A stretch of 64,000 nucleotides of DNA from Lachnospiraceae bacterium. Its GTDB lineage: Bacteria; Bacillota; Clostridia; Lachnospirales; Lachnospiraceae. Shown piece after piece: positions 34,146 to 44,364 of this stretch. Both the position numbers and the translations under genes were made by a program. Position 1 is the first letter of the stretch; every line of letters starts with the position of its first letter. The stretch lies in contig JAFSKG010000013.1 of the NCBI GenBank assembly GCA_017449075.1, forward strand, positions 31,912 through 95,911. The letters run 5' to 3'. The notes beneath the pieces are model-generated. The model saw only the letters and a program-made list of their open reading frames with translations, searched no databases and was not told the DNA's origin.

Positions 34146-35225
34146 ATGAAATTTATTCATGTATCAGACATACACATAGGAATGTCTCCTGACCCAACTA
34201 TGTTTTGGTCAGAAGATAGAGCTAATGATATAAAAGAGACATTTTCCGATGTTATAAGCAGATGCAAAGATGAAGAGGCTGATCTTCTTCTCATTTCTGG
34301 TGACCTTTTTAATCACCAGCCACTTAGAGAAGAACTTGAATATGTAAACAATCTTTTTAGCACAATTCCAAGAACTCAAGTCGCAGTTATAGCTGGAAGT
34401 TCTGACCATATCAAATCAAACTCTCCTATCTTAAATTTCAAATTTGCGGATAATGTATATTATTTTTTAGATAAGACTGATTTTTCTTTTCAAGTGTTAA
34501 AAAAGACCATAGTTATACATGGTTTTTCTTACTACTCTCTTGAGGAAACTACTCCTATCATAAATTCTATAACCCCAGAAAACGACAAAAACATACACAT
34601 ATTACTTGCCTACGGCGGTGACTCTAACCACTGTCCTTTTGATATAAACAAACTTGCAAGCAAAAATTTTTCTTACATTGCACTCGGTTCAAAACACAAC
34701 TTTACTTCTTTGATAGATGACAAAGCCTACTATGCCGGTAGCCCAGAACCACTTGATTCAAATGACTTAGGGGACCACGGCATCATAATAGGTGAAATCA
34801 ATGAGAGTACGAAAAGAGTTCAAAATCTAAGATTTGAAAAAATGGCAAGGGCTTCATATATACCTATAAATATAAAAATCAATGGCGCAAGTACTGAAGA
34901 AGATATAGTAGAAATAGTTGTAAGAGAAGTTATCAAGCTTGGCAGCAACAACATTTTCAAGATAAAACTCACAGGTCTTAGAAATCCTGACTTAGAACTT
35001 AGTCGCGATATGTTCAGCCAAAAGATTCGTATCTCCGATGTCACTGACAACACAACTCCAAAATACGACTTTGTAAAATTATCAAGTGAGCACCCTCAGG
35101 ATATGATAGGAGCATTTATAAGAAAAATGACAAGCGCTAGTACAGAATTGTCCGATATAGAAAAAAGGGCTCTATATCTTGGTACACATGCTCTCATAAA
35201 AACTATAGAGAAGAACGAAAACTAA
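34146..35225 (+). CDS. YhaO/SbcD-like metallophosphoesterase with altered metal site
   Basis: A 359-residue Mre11/SbcD-family protein of the YhaO type. Motif I (VSDIHIG) and motif II (SGDLFNH) are intact. Motif III, normally GNHD, reads GSSD (84-87); motif IV, normally ending in His-Gly, reads LLAYGG (Tyr156); motif V, normally GHxH, reads GSKH (181-184). Three expected metal ligands are therefore lost, so nuclease activity is doubtful. The ATG at 34146 matches the family start; an in-frame GTG at 34134 lies inside asnS. It is joined to the AAA partner by a TAATG overlap. Confidence 0.88.
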   Translation: MKFIHVSDIHIGMSPDPTMFWSEDRANDIKETFSDVISRCKDEEADLLLISGDLFNHQPLREELEYVNNLFSTIPRTQVAVIAGSSDHIKSNSPILNFKFADNVYYFLDKTDFSFQVLKKTIVIHGFSYYSLEETTPIINSITPENDKNIHILLAYGGDSNHCPFDINKLASKNFSYIALGSKHNFTSLIDDKAYYAGSPEPLDSNDLGDHGIIIGEINESTKRVQNLRFEKMARASYIPINIKINGASTEEDIVEIVVREVIKLGSNNIFKIKLTGLRNPDLELSRDMFSQKIRISDVTDNTTPKYDFVKLSSEHPQDMIGAFIRKMTSASTELSDIEKRALYLGTHALIKTIEKNEN

Positions 35226-37141
35226 TGAAAATCACCAGTATAAATATAAATGGATACGGCAAATTTGCCAACAAAATCATCAATTTTACTGATGGTATTA
35301 ATGTTGTGTACGGAAATAACGAAGCTGGTAAAAGTACAACTCATACATTTATAAAATCTATGCTCTTTGGAGTCAAGAAGAAAAAGAGCAAGATTCAAGT
35401 TGATACGTATTCAAAATATATGCCTTGGGACAAAAACAGTAAATACGAAGGTACATTGTGCTTCAAACACAAAGACAAAGAATACCAAATATATAGAGTT
35501 TTTGATAGCAAAAACCCTGTGCTTGAGATTAGAGAGATAAGTGGGAAGGGCAAGATTGTCAATAACCCAGAAATGTTTTTACACAGAGTTCTCAACAATC
35601 TCTCTATAGATTCATTTGACAACACCATAAGTATAGGTCAGTTAAAATCTGCCCAAGACAAGACAATAGTCGACGAGTTGAAGAAGTTTATTTCGAACTT
35701 AAATACTTCAGGTAATATGTCTATCAACACTCTATCAGCAATAAATTTTTTAAAGCAGAGAAAAGATAACCTAAGTATGAATATAAAATCTGATGCTACT
35801 ATGCTCTACAACAAGCAACTTGGTAACATCAGGAATATAGAAAAAGAACTATCAAATAAAAACTATGAGAACAAACTTCCTGAGATACTTGAAAAAAAAT
35901 CAAGTGAGTCAAGGAAGATAGAACAAAACAATGAAGAAATCGAAAATCTAAAGCAGAGCATAATAGAAAAGCGAATGATACTTGAAAACTACGGCTTTAC
36001 GTCTAAGGATGATATAGAAACTTTATCTATACAAGCTAATAATATTTTCTTTGACTACAAACCTATAATGAACAACGATAAACAAATAGGCAAGTCAATC
36101 GTAAACTTTATCTTAATCGGTCTTGGTGTCTTCCTTATAGTAATGAGTTTCTTGTTACTCGTTGTCACATATCCAGATGTCGCAACTATATTAAATGTCG
36201 ACAATGTAAAGTATTCTCTAATTGATATAACAAGATTTGTAGTCAATTTGCCATTTCATCCAATTGTACTAATCTCTCTACTTCTCTGCTTTGGCATCAT
36301 ACTCATAATCGGAAATATCTTGCTCTTATTTAGCAATTACCAAAATATGAATAAGGCAAAAGAAATCAAAAGCATAATAATGGATATATTTAATCAGCAT
36401 ATAAATGATGATGAAGTTTCTGAGGAAAATATGCTATTATTCAAGAAGCACATCAGTTCTATGAAGAAGCTAGCAAAATCAATTGATGATTCAGAGGCGA
36501 GAATCACACTATTAACTGAAGAAAATAACATACTTCTTAAGAACCAAGCAGAGTATTCTGATTCAATCAAATCTCAGCAGCGAATCCAATATGATGTAGA
36601 GCAAAAGTACAATGAATTATACACTCTCAAAGATGAAAATGAAAAATTAAAACAAGAACTATCTAATAATGACCAGATAAAAAAAGAGATAGACAGTATA
36701 GACCTTGCAATTGAAACTTTAACAAGTCTATCAAATGAAATACAGGTAATGTTTGGAACTCATCTCAATAAATCAGTAAGTAACTACATAGATGCACTTA
36801 CAAATCACAAATATAATAGTTTAAATGTAGATAATGCTCTAAATGTAACTATAAACTATGACGGAAAAGTTATTGACCTTGATAAAATAAGTACAGGAAC
36901 TATGGATCAGGTCTATCTTGCACTTAGGCTTGCAATTTCTGACATAGTCTGCACTGGCCGTGAAAGACTTCCACTACTATTTGATGACTGCTTTGCCATG
37001 TATGATAATGGAAGGCTTGAAGCAACTCTTAAGTATATGTCTTCAAACATTGATTCACAAATTATAATATTTACATGTCACACTAGAGAAAGAGCATTTT
37101 TATCACTCAACCGTATACCTTTCAACGCAATAGATATTTAA
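35225..37141 (+). CDS. YhaN/SbcC-like AAA ATPase with central membrane helices
   Basis: A 638-residue SMC-like ATPase. Walker A is GNNEAGKSTT near the N terminus (about residue 35). The C-terminal head has a signature STGTMDQVYLALRLA and Walker B LPLLFDDCF. Coiled-coil arms lie at about 165-255 and 385-505. Between them are two hydrophobic helices (about 290-320 and 340-370), as in Bacillus YhaN, so the protein is tied to the membrane. It pairs with the YhaO-like protein as SbcC pairs with SbcD. The ATPase motifs look functional even though the partner's nuclease site is altered. Confidence 0.88.
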   Translation: MKITSININGYGKFANKIINFTDGINVVYGNNEAGKSTTHTFIKSMLFGVKKKKSKIQVDTYSKYMPWDKNSKYEGTLCFKHKDKEYQIYRVFDSKNPVLEIREISGKGKIVNNPEMFLHRVLNNLSIDSFDNTISIGQLKSAQDKTIVDELKKFISNLNTSGNMSINTLSAINFLKQRKDNLSMNIKSDATMLYNKQLGNIRNIEKELSNKNYENKLPEILEKKSSESRKIEQNNEEIENLKQSIIEKRMILENYGFTSKDDIETLSIQANNIFFDYKPIMNNDKQIGKSIVNFILIGLGVFLIVMSFLLLVVTYPDVATILNVDNVKYSLIDITRFVVNLPFHPIVLISLLLCFGIILIIGNILLLFSNYQNMNKAKEIKSIIMDIFNQHINDDEVSEENMLLFKKHISSMKKLAKSIDDSEARITLLTEENNILLKNQAEYSDSIKSQQRIQYDVEQKYNELYTLKDENEKLKQELSNNDQIKKEIDSIDLAIETLTSLSNEIQVMFGTHLNKSVSNYIDALTNHKYNSLNVDNALNVTINYDGKVIDLDKISTGTMDQVYLALRLAISDIVCTGRERLPLLFDDCFAMYDNGRLEATLKYMSSNIDSQIIIFTCHTRERAFLSLNRIPFNAIDI

Positions 37142-37153
37142 GACATATAAAAA

Positions 37154-37172
37154 GGGCGGATCATATCCGCCC
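37154..37172. repeat. GC-rich palindrome acting as shared terminator
   Basis: Perfect 8-base arms GGGCGGAT / ATCCGCCC with a 3-base loop, then CCTACG. It lies between convergent genes. On the minus strand it is followed by TTTTTATA and should terminate the 37178 gene. It resembles the repeats at 46586-46634 and 54777-54801. Confidence 0.8.
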
Positions 37173-37177
37173 CTACG

Positions 37178-37756
37178 TTACTTTTTTTGGATTTCTTCTA
37201 TGAGTTCTCCAGTATCATATGAGAAAAAGAAGTAGTTTCCTATAGTATCAAAGCATGGTCCTAAAACCATAAGTCCGTCTTCATCAAAGTAATATGTCTT
37301 TCCATCTATTTTAAAGAAACCATTCTTTCCATCTATCATTCCGTCAGATGTGACAATTAAAAGTCTAATTCTATCTTTTAAATCATCCTGATTCAAAAAA
37401 TACTTTTCTCCTGTCAAATCTGTGATTGAAGAAGTATGTCGTATCAGTGTGTAGTCCTTTTGATCTATGAGACTCCAATCAATTCCAGCATACATATACC
37501 CATTTGAAAATATATTCTTACTTGGACCCTCATATTGTTTTGAAGTATCACCACTATAATCAAGAGATAAATCTACTATTCTTCTATCAGCTGCCGTAAT
37601 TGTGTCTGGGTCTATGGTTGATTCTGCAGTCGGCTTTTTTATTTCCTCTATTACCCTACCCTTCTTATCTACTATCTTTTCAGCATAGGATACATTAATA
37701 GCGAAGACTGCAAAAATCGACATCAAAACTATTATATTATTTACTTTATTTTTCAT
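37178..37756 (-). CDS. Small secreted protein with cell-wall-binding-like repeat
   Basis: A 192-residue exported protein with a signal peptide (core IIVLMSIFAVFAINVSYA). The middle is not recognised. The C-terminal 50 residues (FFKIDGKTYYFDEDGLMVLGP, then YFFFSYDTGELIEE) resemble the aromatic/Gly repeats of choline-binding-type cell wall modules, also present at the C termini of the two large surface proteins in this window. It follows the 2175-residue protease gene by 42 bases and could be cotranscribed with it. Likely a wall-associated accessory protein. Confidence 0.7.
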   Translation of the reverse strand: MKNKVNNIIVLMSIFAVFAINVSYAEKIVDKKGRVIEEIKKPTAESTIDPDTITAADRRIVDLSLDYSGDTSKQYEGPSKNIFSNGYMYAGIDWSLIDQKDYTLIRHTSSITDLTGEKYFLNQDDLKDRIRLLIVTSDGMIDGKNGFFKIDGKTYYFDEDGLMVLGPCFDTIGNYFFFSYDTGELIEEIQKK

Positions 37757-37798
37757 GTATATATCTTAACAAAACTTTGTGTATTTTATATGACTAAA

Positions 37799-40700
37799 TT
37801 ACTTAACCCACTCACCATTTGCATCAACTGGATATCCGTCAGGTGTTACTCCATTTCTAAGGAGTGTACCATCCAAATTAAAGTAATAATACTTACCTGC
37901 TATACTCTTCCATCCTCTTGACATTTTTCCTTGCTCAGATGTTGGCGCAGTCTCTAAGAAATATGTCTTTCCAGTCACATCGCTTAACCATCCAGTAACC
38001 ATTTCACTATTTCCATTGAAGAAATAGAAGTCTGAAACTACTTTGGTTTGTCCTGTAGCAGCATCTACCACATTGCTATTGATGCATGCCCAAGTATCTT
38101 TTGGCTCTACTATCTGTCCCAAAGCATTTGTTGCTTGTAAGCGCACCTTTCCACTAGCATCTGTTGACCAATTAGTATTAGTTAAATTATTCATAATAGG
38201 AGTTGCGCTAAAGTTCATACTTACAGTTGTAGCAGTTATTCCTGTGGTTGTATCAGTAACAACTGTCTCAACTATTCCGAGTGCTGACACTGTTGTCACA
38301 GGTTCTGCAGAGGCTTGAGTTACAGGTGTTCCATCTGGAAGTGTTGTTGGAAGGCTGCCGGCTGGTATGGTGCCACCTCCACCGCCGCCACCTCCGCCTC
38401 CTCCGCCGCCTCCGCCACCGCCACCGCCTTCTTTCTTCCACTGCGCTGTTAATGTTAGATTTCTTGAAATAGTTATTGTTTGTCTATTGTCATAAGATGC
38501 ACCATTGTTACCTTTCCAACCATTAAATGAGTATCCGCTCTTAAAGAAAGCAACATTGTTTAATTGAGTTGGCACACCTTCATATATAGTCTGTGGTGAC
38601 ATTGAACCATTACCACCTTTTCCTGGTAAGAACGTTACAGTATATGGCACACCATATCTTGCGTAAAGTGTCTTATCACCATAGTCATTTGGTCCTATAG
38701 ATGTGTATCTTGTTCCAGTGAAATCTGGATACTCATACCAACCTGAAATTGGTTTTCCATCTTTTTTGAGATCCATAGGAAGTGCAACTCCTACACCAGA
38801 TGTATATGGCAATGGGTTTATATAAGGTGTTGGAACCTCTGTTGGGTCATCCGCCATGAGAGTTACAGTATAACCTATACCATTCCATTTTGCATACATG
38901 TTTTTATTAACTGCTGTATTGGCTGCTATAGTTGTAATAGCCGCTCCATCAAATGTAGAGTTATCATACCAGCCTCCGAATGTGAATCCGTCTTTTGATA
39001 TTTGAGTGCTATCCGGTAATGTTACCGACTCAGTATATGTTCTTGATGTAGGTGGTGTGTATGGGCTTACCCATGAGCCACCATTTTGTGTATATGAAAC
39101 TGAATAAGTATTTTCGTTCCAAAGGGCATTTAAAGTTCTTGGACTTGCACTTCCTACTTGTATATTTTGATTGAAGTCAAACTCAACACTACTATCACTT
39201 CCCTCATACCATCTTACAAATGTCCAGCCTTCTGCAGTTGGGTTTGCTGGTTTAGTTACTTTTGTATTTTCAACTACAAATTGTTCAAAATTAGTTCCAT
39301 GTCCATTTAAATTAAATATAAACTTAAATGTCTGAACTGCATGCCACTTAGCGTAAATTGTTGTATTAGCACCTATTTCATTATTAAAATTAAACTCAGT
39401 TGTAAATGAATCATCAGTATACCATCCTAAGAACTGATAATTTTCTGCCGTTGGATTTGTTCCCGGTTTTGAAACTTTATTACCGTTTTCTACATTTTGA
39501 ACTGCAGGTGCATTTGCTACTGCAGTACCACTTGGTTTTTCACTTGAGTCTAAGTTAAACGTCACTGTCCATGATGGATTCCATCTTGCATAGAAAGTAT
39601 ATCCACCTGCAGGACCTTCTGTATTTGCTTGTATTGATAAAACTTTCTTGCTCTCATCCCATGTACCAGTTGCCGATCCATCTTCTGTATACCAACCTTT
39701 AAACACATTACCTGCTTTTGTTATGTTGTCTGCTGTTGGCAATACTGCTGACTCTGTATATCTTCTTGAAGTTACTTGTGTACCATCAAGTGTACCTTCA
39801 TGAGTTTCATATGTTATACCATATGTCTTTTCTTCCCATCTAGCTTCAAAAGTAAATGGTCCTTCAGTATTTGCTGCGATTGAAGTCACTGCACTTGTAC
39901 CACCGACTTCAAACCATCCAAGGAAAGTATATCCTGTTCTCTCTATATCAGCATCAGTTGGAAGTGTCTTCACTTGAGTGTATCTCTTTTTTGCATCAGG
40001 TGCGTCACCGACCCAATGTCCGTTTGCTAAATTATAAGTTATAGTATACTCATTTTCATTCCACTTAAGCCAAAACTCTTTGTTACTGTCTGTATTTGCT
40101 GCTATGCTTGTAACTCTTGAACCTGTATGTCCAGAATTATCATACCAACCATCAAATGTGTATCCAGTCTTTGTTACTTGACTGTCATTTGGAAGTGTCG
40201 CAGACTGAGTATATTTTCTTGATGCTGGTGGTGTATATGGGCTAACCCATGAACCACCATCTCTATTTAATGTAATACTATATTCATTCTCATTCCACTT
40301 TGCATAGAATGTCTTTGGTTCAGTTACTGTATAACTGCTTCCTACAGCACCCACAAGCGTTGTACAACCTGCTTCTTGATACCAGCTATTAGTTGTGTCA
40401 AATGTAAATCCTGTGACATTTGCGATTGATGGAAGTGTGGTATTTTCATTTAAAATAACATCAACAGCTGCTGGTGCTGTGCCATGACCATTTGCATTAT
40501 ATGTAATAGTTGCTTTCCATCTTGCATATATAGTTTGTGTATCAGTTCCTGTTGTTAAGTCATCAGCTCCTACCCATTGATTTGTAAGAGACGCTTCTTT
40601 AAACCATCCATCAAACTTATAGCCTGCCGGAATAGCTGTAGGATTCTTTAATACTCCTGCACCAAGTGGTGTATCATAAGTCTTTGTGATATTTGCAGGA

Positions 40701-43700
40701 GCAGTAGCACTTATGCCACCTAAATTATAAGTTACAGCATATTGATGTGCATTCCACTTAGCATAAATCTCTTTATTATCTCCTTGAGTAGTACTTAAGT
40801 CTGTAGTTCCATCATACGATGTTGTCTTTTGAGTATTGCTAAACCAACCAGCAAACTCATATCCTGTCTTTTCTGGTCTTGCAAGATTAGATGGGGAAGC
40901 ATAAGTCTTCACAAATGGATTTTGTGTGCCACCTGGAAGATTTCCTCCATCTGTATTATATGTTATGTTATATGTAATTGGTGTCCACTTAGCATGAAGA
41001 GTTCTAGTCATTTGTGCAGTCACTTCAATAATTTGATTAAAGTCAAACTCTACACTCTCGTCATTCTCATACCAATAATTAAATACAAATCCAGCTGCTG
41101 TTGGGTCTGTTGGTTTTTGTAATTTTGTATCTTCTTCTACCTGCGTTGAAGCGATTTGAGATCCATGACCATTCATATCGAAATTGAAAGTAATCATTAT
41201 AGGGTCCTGAGTATTTCCAGTTAAGTAACCTGGAGTCGCACTATCTGGTCCCTGGTCAATACGCGCATATGTTCCGTCTGTAACTAGTTTATCGACATAC
41301 CTTGTGCCCATTCCACCTCTTAACTTAGGACAATTTGCAAACATATTATTAGTATTTGGAGCTGATCCAATCGTAAATACGCTAGACACTATAATCTTTT
41401 TTAAATTAGGGTTGTCATAGAACATATTATCTAAATCCTGCGCATTAGTAAATGCTAATCCAGTCATATCAATTTCTTTCAAAGACAAGCAAAGTGTAAA
41501 CATCGAATCAGCATTTGTCACACTGCTTGTGTTCCAACCGCTTAGATCTATGTTTTCAATTACACCTGCTTGAGCAAACATTGCTCTCATAGATGTAACA
41601 TTGCTTGTATTAAAATTACTTAGATTGATATTCTTTATAGCTGACAATTCAAACATTCCAGCCATCGTTGTCACATTTGATGTATTGAAACCTGATACAT
41701 CAATTATTGAAGCTTCAGGAATTGACACTAATGTTGAGTAATCTTCTTCATATATGTTTCTTGCACCAAATGCTTGAAACATTTTATCCATATTAGTAAC
41801 TCTACTAGTATTTAAGTAGTTCAAATTCACTATACTCTTGCAGCGAATAAATGCTTTACTAAAATCTATCTCATACTCACCACTAACTGGATCCTGATCG
41901 CCTCTGCCAGAAAATAAATGATCACTATTTTCTGCTGCATATATAGTTCCTTGTTCTGGCGCATAAATTGTAACTTCTGTACCATTTATATATCCCTCAA
42001 GTCCGTTACTATCTGCTATATCCCACTTAGTACCTGCAGGCACTGATGTTCCTTTAGCTATAGTAATCTTAGTGATGTCATTTGCATTTGCACCTGAACC
42101 TTCAAACCAATTATATGGTAATGTATATTCTTTAATAGGGTTGGTTAAAGCTTTTATTCTGTAATTTCTTCCCCACCCTTCACTTGTAAGTACATTTACA
42201 TCTGTTAGCCCCTTTGAAGCCCAATCTGGATGCTCTGATCTATTTACATCATCCCACCATACTGTAGTTTGAGTTGAATAAGGTTGAAACCCATAGTAAC
42301 TTTGATATGGTGCTGCTGTATTTGCTGAAATATAATAACCCTTTCCTGTTGTATCTGTTCCAGATTCTCTTTCATCATAAAATACCCACATCATCTTAGA
42401 GTCTCCGTAAGTTGTACTTGTATCATTTGCTTTAAATATTACAGAAAAATATTTGCCTTTTTCCAATAATACTTTTTGACTTAATTCTACAGTATATATA
42501 CCTGCTGCAGTACTTGTACATGATTGATTAAGTTTAAGTTCTCCATCTATAGGATTATTCATAAGGCTATCTTTAGTATATACTAAAATATTATAATCTA
42601 CATTCGCAGAGTTAAATGCAACACTTACTGCTTCGAGCATTTGATCTTCATCATCACTTACTTTATATACATTCGCAAAATACATAGGATCGTCAGGCTC
42701 CACGGCATAGCCACTAGCTTTTGTGCAGGCTGTCGTATCATAATGATAATTATACTTATAACTGTCTGCACTTATGGCTTCTACAGTATACATATCCTCA
42801 TCTAAAGATGGCTCTTCATAAGACATCCAAAAATATCCATCTGTACCGCTTCCATCATATCCCCAGCTATTTCTGCAAAGCCAACCACCATTATTCAATG
42901 CCTTATGGCTACTTGCATCATAACCACCGGCGGTTTCACTGCCTACATAAAAATATTCTTTTGGTATATTGTCATCCCAACCAACTATCAAAATCGCATG
43001 GTTTTGTTCACCAGACACATCAGTAAAATAATAAAACTCTCCTCCAACTTCATGAACATAACTTGGATTCTCACCCTCATCACCAGGTTCTGCATGGCCT
43101 GCAAAAAAAGATATACCTACAGATCCATTATCCTTTATTGCTTGTTTAACCAGATCTTTATTTGACTTATTCAAGAATATTCCATTTTTAAGAACAAAAT
43201 CGTTACTATTGAAAGCGTATTTACCATCAAGTCCATAAGCTTTGATATAATTCATTTGATCATATGCAGTGTCAGAATTTTCTATCATTACTCCATTGTA
43301 AGGTGATACGACGAGCAAACCTCTTGCTTGGTTTCCACCAAGCCTTCCAAAATAATCTGGTTTACTAATTCTTGTATAATCAAAACCTTCTAATCCAGGT
43401 TTGTCCAAGTTTGCAGAGCCACTTTTTGTAACCTCCTTGTCATACAATCCAAGTTGTGTAAAATATGTAAGCGCTGCCTCACTTAAATTTGATTCATCCT
43501 CATCTGCTACTAAACCATGAAGTCTTAAATAAGTCTCAAACATACCTATAGTTGAAAATGCCCAACAAGTTCCATAGCTACCTTGGTCTCTCATTGGCGG
43601 AAGTATAGGTAATCCATAAGGCGTATTTTGGCCTCTTGGGTCGTAACTAGCTTCAGGTAATGCTCCAAGAAGTTTTTCACCTCTCTTTAAAGGTCTCTTT

Positions 43701-44326
43701 TCTACTACTGGTATATCAAAATCATTTGGTATGAATCCCAACCCTCCAATTTCATAATCATTTACAGTAGTAAGTTCACTCTTTGTTGCTATATCATTTA
43801 TGTACTCAACTAGATTTGTTTTTAATGCATCACTATTTGTTGCCACATCTATGTCGTCATATTTTTCTTCACTATCATTTTCTTCTTCAGCTATCTCGCT
43901 TGAAGATGCAACTTTTTCTTCATCATAAGTACTCTCAGAAACTGAAGTTTCCTCTGCCTCTGTACTAGCCTCAGTTGATTCAGACTCCTCTGTCTCAGCC
44001 TCACTCGACTCAGTCTCACTCGACTCAGTCTCACTTGACTCAGTTTCACTCGACTCAGGCTCATCTGACTCTGGCTCTTCTTCAGCCTTTGATTCAGATT
44101 CCCCATCTTCGCCTTCTGGTTCCTCTACAGAACTGCTTGACTCAATAGACTCACTCTCATCAGTAGACTCACTTGATTTTTCTACTGACTCGCTTGACTC
44201 TTCATAAGTCGCAGAAGTCTCCTCCTTATTAGTTAAATCATCACTAGCAAAATGTGGCAAAGTGCTTGAAAACACCATTGTCATACATAATAAGATTGCT
44301 AAATACTTTTTGAATTTGAATTTCAT
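37799..44326 (-). CDS. Giant surface protein: C1 cysteine protease, BspA-type repeats, InlB-type repeats, wall-binding repeats
   Basis: A 2175-residue secreted protein. Order: signal peptide (1-28); very acidic Ser/Glu/Thr stalk (30-165); papain-like C1 peptidase (about 225-510) with Q248, C254 (GTCWAF), H443 (NHAILIVGW) and N486 (RNSWG) all present; a beta-rich lectin-like region (about 520-700); BspA/DUF285 repeats with NTSNVTTM units (about 800-1000); about twelve InlB-type B repeats (about 1030-1960, ending GYxFxGWY); 19 consecutive Gly; and C-terminal YYYFN wall-binding repeats (about 2080-2175). It probably sits on the cell wall and acts on host or community proteins. It lies 38 bases after hpt, where ftsH usually follows. 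Confidence 0.9.
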   Translation of the reverse strand: MKFKFKKYLAILLCMTMVFSSTLPHFASDDLTNKEETSATYEESSESVEKSSESTDESESIESSSSVEEPEGEDGESESKAEEEPESDEPESSETESSETESSETESSEAETEESESTEASTEAEETSVSESTYDEEKVASSSEIAEEENDSEEKYDDIDVATNSDALKTNLVEYINDIATKSELTTVNDYEIGGLGFIPNDFDIPVVEKRPLKRGEKLLGALPEASYDPRGQNTPYGLPILPPMRDQGSYGTCWAFSTIGMFETYLRLHGLVADEDESNLSEAALTYFTQLGLYDKEVTKSGSANLDKPGLEGFDYTRISKPDYFGRLGGNQARGLLVVSPYNGVMIENSDTAYDQMNYIKAYGLDGKYAFNSNDFVLKNGIFLNKSNKDLVKQAIKDNGSVGISFFAGHAEPGDEGENPSYVHEVGGEFYYFTDVSGEQNHAILIVGWDDNIPKEYFYVGSETAGGYDASSHKALNNGGWLCRNSWGYDGSGTDGYFWMSYEEPSLDEDMYTVEAISADSYKYNYHYDTTACTKASGYAVEPDDPMYFANVYKVSDDEDQMLEAVSVAFNSANVDYNILVYTKDSLMNNPIDGELKLNQSCTSTAAGIYTVELSQKVLLEKGKYFSVIFKANDTSTTYGDSKMMWVFYDERESGTDTTGKGYYISANTAAPYQSYYGFQPYSTQTTVWWDDVNRSEHPDWASKGLTDVNVLTSEGWGRNYRIKALTNPIKEYTLPYNWFEGSGANANDITKITIAKGTSVPAGTKWDIADSNGLEGYINGTEVTIYAPEQGTIYAAENSDHLFSGRGDQDPVSGEYEIDFSKAFIRCKSIVNLNYLNTSRVTNMDKMFQAFGARNIYEEDYSTLVSIPEASIIDVSGFNTSNVTTMAGMFELSAIKNINLSNFNTSNVTSMRAMFAQAGVIENIDLSGWNTSSVTNADSMFTLCLSLKEIDMTGLAFTNAQDLDNMFYDNPNLKKIIVSSVFTIGSAPNTNNMFANCPKLRGGMGTRYVDKLVTDGTYARIDQGPDSATPGYLTGNTQDPIMITFNFDMNGHGSQIASTQVEEDTKLQKPTDPTAAGFVFNYWYENDESVEFDFNQIIEVTAQMTRTLHAKWTPITYNITYNTDGGNLPGGTQNPFVKTYASPSNLARPEKTGYEFAGWFSNTQKTTSYDGTTDLSTTQGDNKEIYAKWNAHQYAVTYNLGGISATAPANITKTYDTPLGAGVLKNPTAIPAGYKFDGWFKEASLTNQWVGADDLTTGTDTQTIYARWKATITYNANGHGTAPAAVDVILNENTTLPSIANVTGFTFDTTNSWYQEAGCTTLVGAVGSSYTVTEPKTFYAKWNENEYSITLNRDGGSWVSPYTPPASRKYTQSATLPNDSQVTKTGYTFDGWYDNSGHTGSRVTSIAANTDSNKEFWLKWNENEYTITYNLANGHWVGDAPDAKKRYTQVKTLPTDADIERTGYTFLGWFEVGGTSAVTSIAANTEGPFTFEARWEEKTYGITYETHEGTLDGTQVTSRRYTESAVLPTADNITKAGNVFKGWYTEDGSATGTWDESKKVLSIQANTEGPAGGYTFYARWNPSWTVTFNLDSSEKPSGTAVANAPAVQNVENGNKVSKPGTNPTAENYQFLGWYTDDSFTTEFNFNNEIGANTTIYAKWHAVQTFKFIFNLNGHGTNFEQFVVENTKVTKPANPTAEGWTFVRWYEGSDSSVEFDFNQNIQVGSASPRTLNALWNENTYSVSYTQNGGSWVSPYTPPTSRTYTESVTLPDSTQISKDGFTFGGWYDNSTFDGAAITTIAANTAVNKNMYAKWNGIGYTVTLMADDPTEVPTPYINPLPYTSGVGVALPMDLKKDGKPISGWYEYPDFTGTRYTSIGPNDYGDKTLYARYGVPYTVTFLPGKGGNGSMSPQTIYEGVPTQLNNVAFFKSGYSFNGWKGNNGASYDNRQTITISRNLTLTAQWKKEGGGGGGGGGGGGGGGGGGGTIPAGSLPTTLPDGTPVTQASAEPVTTVSALGIVETVVTDTTTGITATTVSMNFSATPIMNNLTNTNWSTDASGKVRLQATNALGQIVEPKDTWACINSNVVDAATGQTKVVSDFYFFNGNSEMVTGWLSDVTGKTYFLETAPTSEQGKMSRGWKSIAGKYYYFNLDGTLLRNGVTPDGYPVDANGEWVK
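38372..38428 (-). repeat. Coding repeat: 19 consecutive glycine codons
   Basis: All codons are GGC, GGT or GGA in mixed order, so it is not a simple slippage tract. It forms a flexible linker between the InlB-type repeats and the wall-binding domain of the giant surface protease. Confidence 0.9.
44001..44060 (-). repeat. Four tandem 15-base units in the acidic stalk
   Basis: Plus-strand unit TCACTCGACTCAGTC repeated four times with one or two changes, encoding SSETE-type repeats of the protease stalk. Changes in copy number would keep the frame and alter stalk length. Confidence 0.85.
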
Positions 44327-44364
44327 AGTTTTACCTTCCTTATGGAATATATAAAATCAATTTA

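Noticed and set aside
38372-38428. Poly-glycine tract as an assembly artefact
   Set aside because: Codons are mixed (GGC/GGT/GGA), the frame stays open, and it sits at a sensible domain border.
40829-43165. Several plus-strand open frames opposite the giant protease
   Set aside because: All lie antisense to clear InlB-repeat or peptidase coding sequence; none has start signals or a recognisable product.
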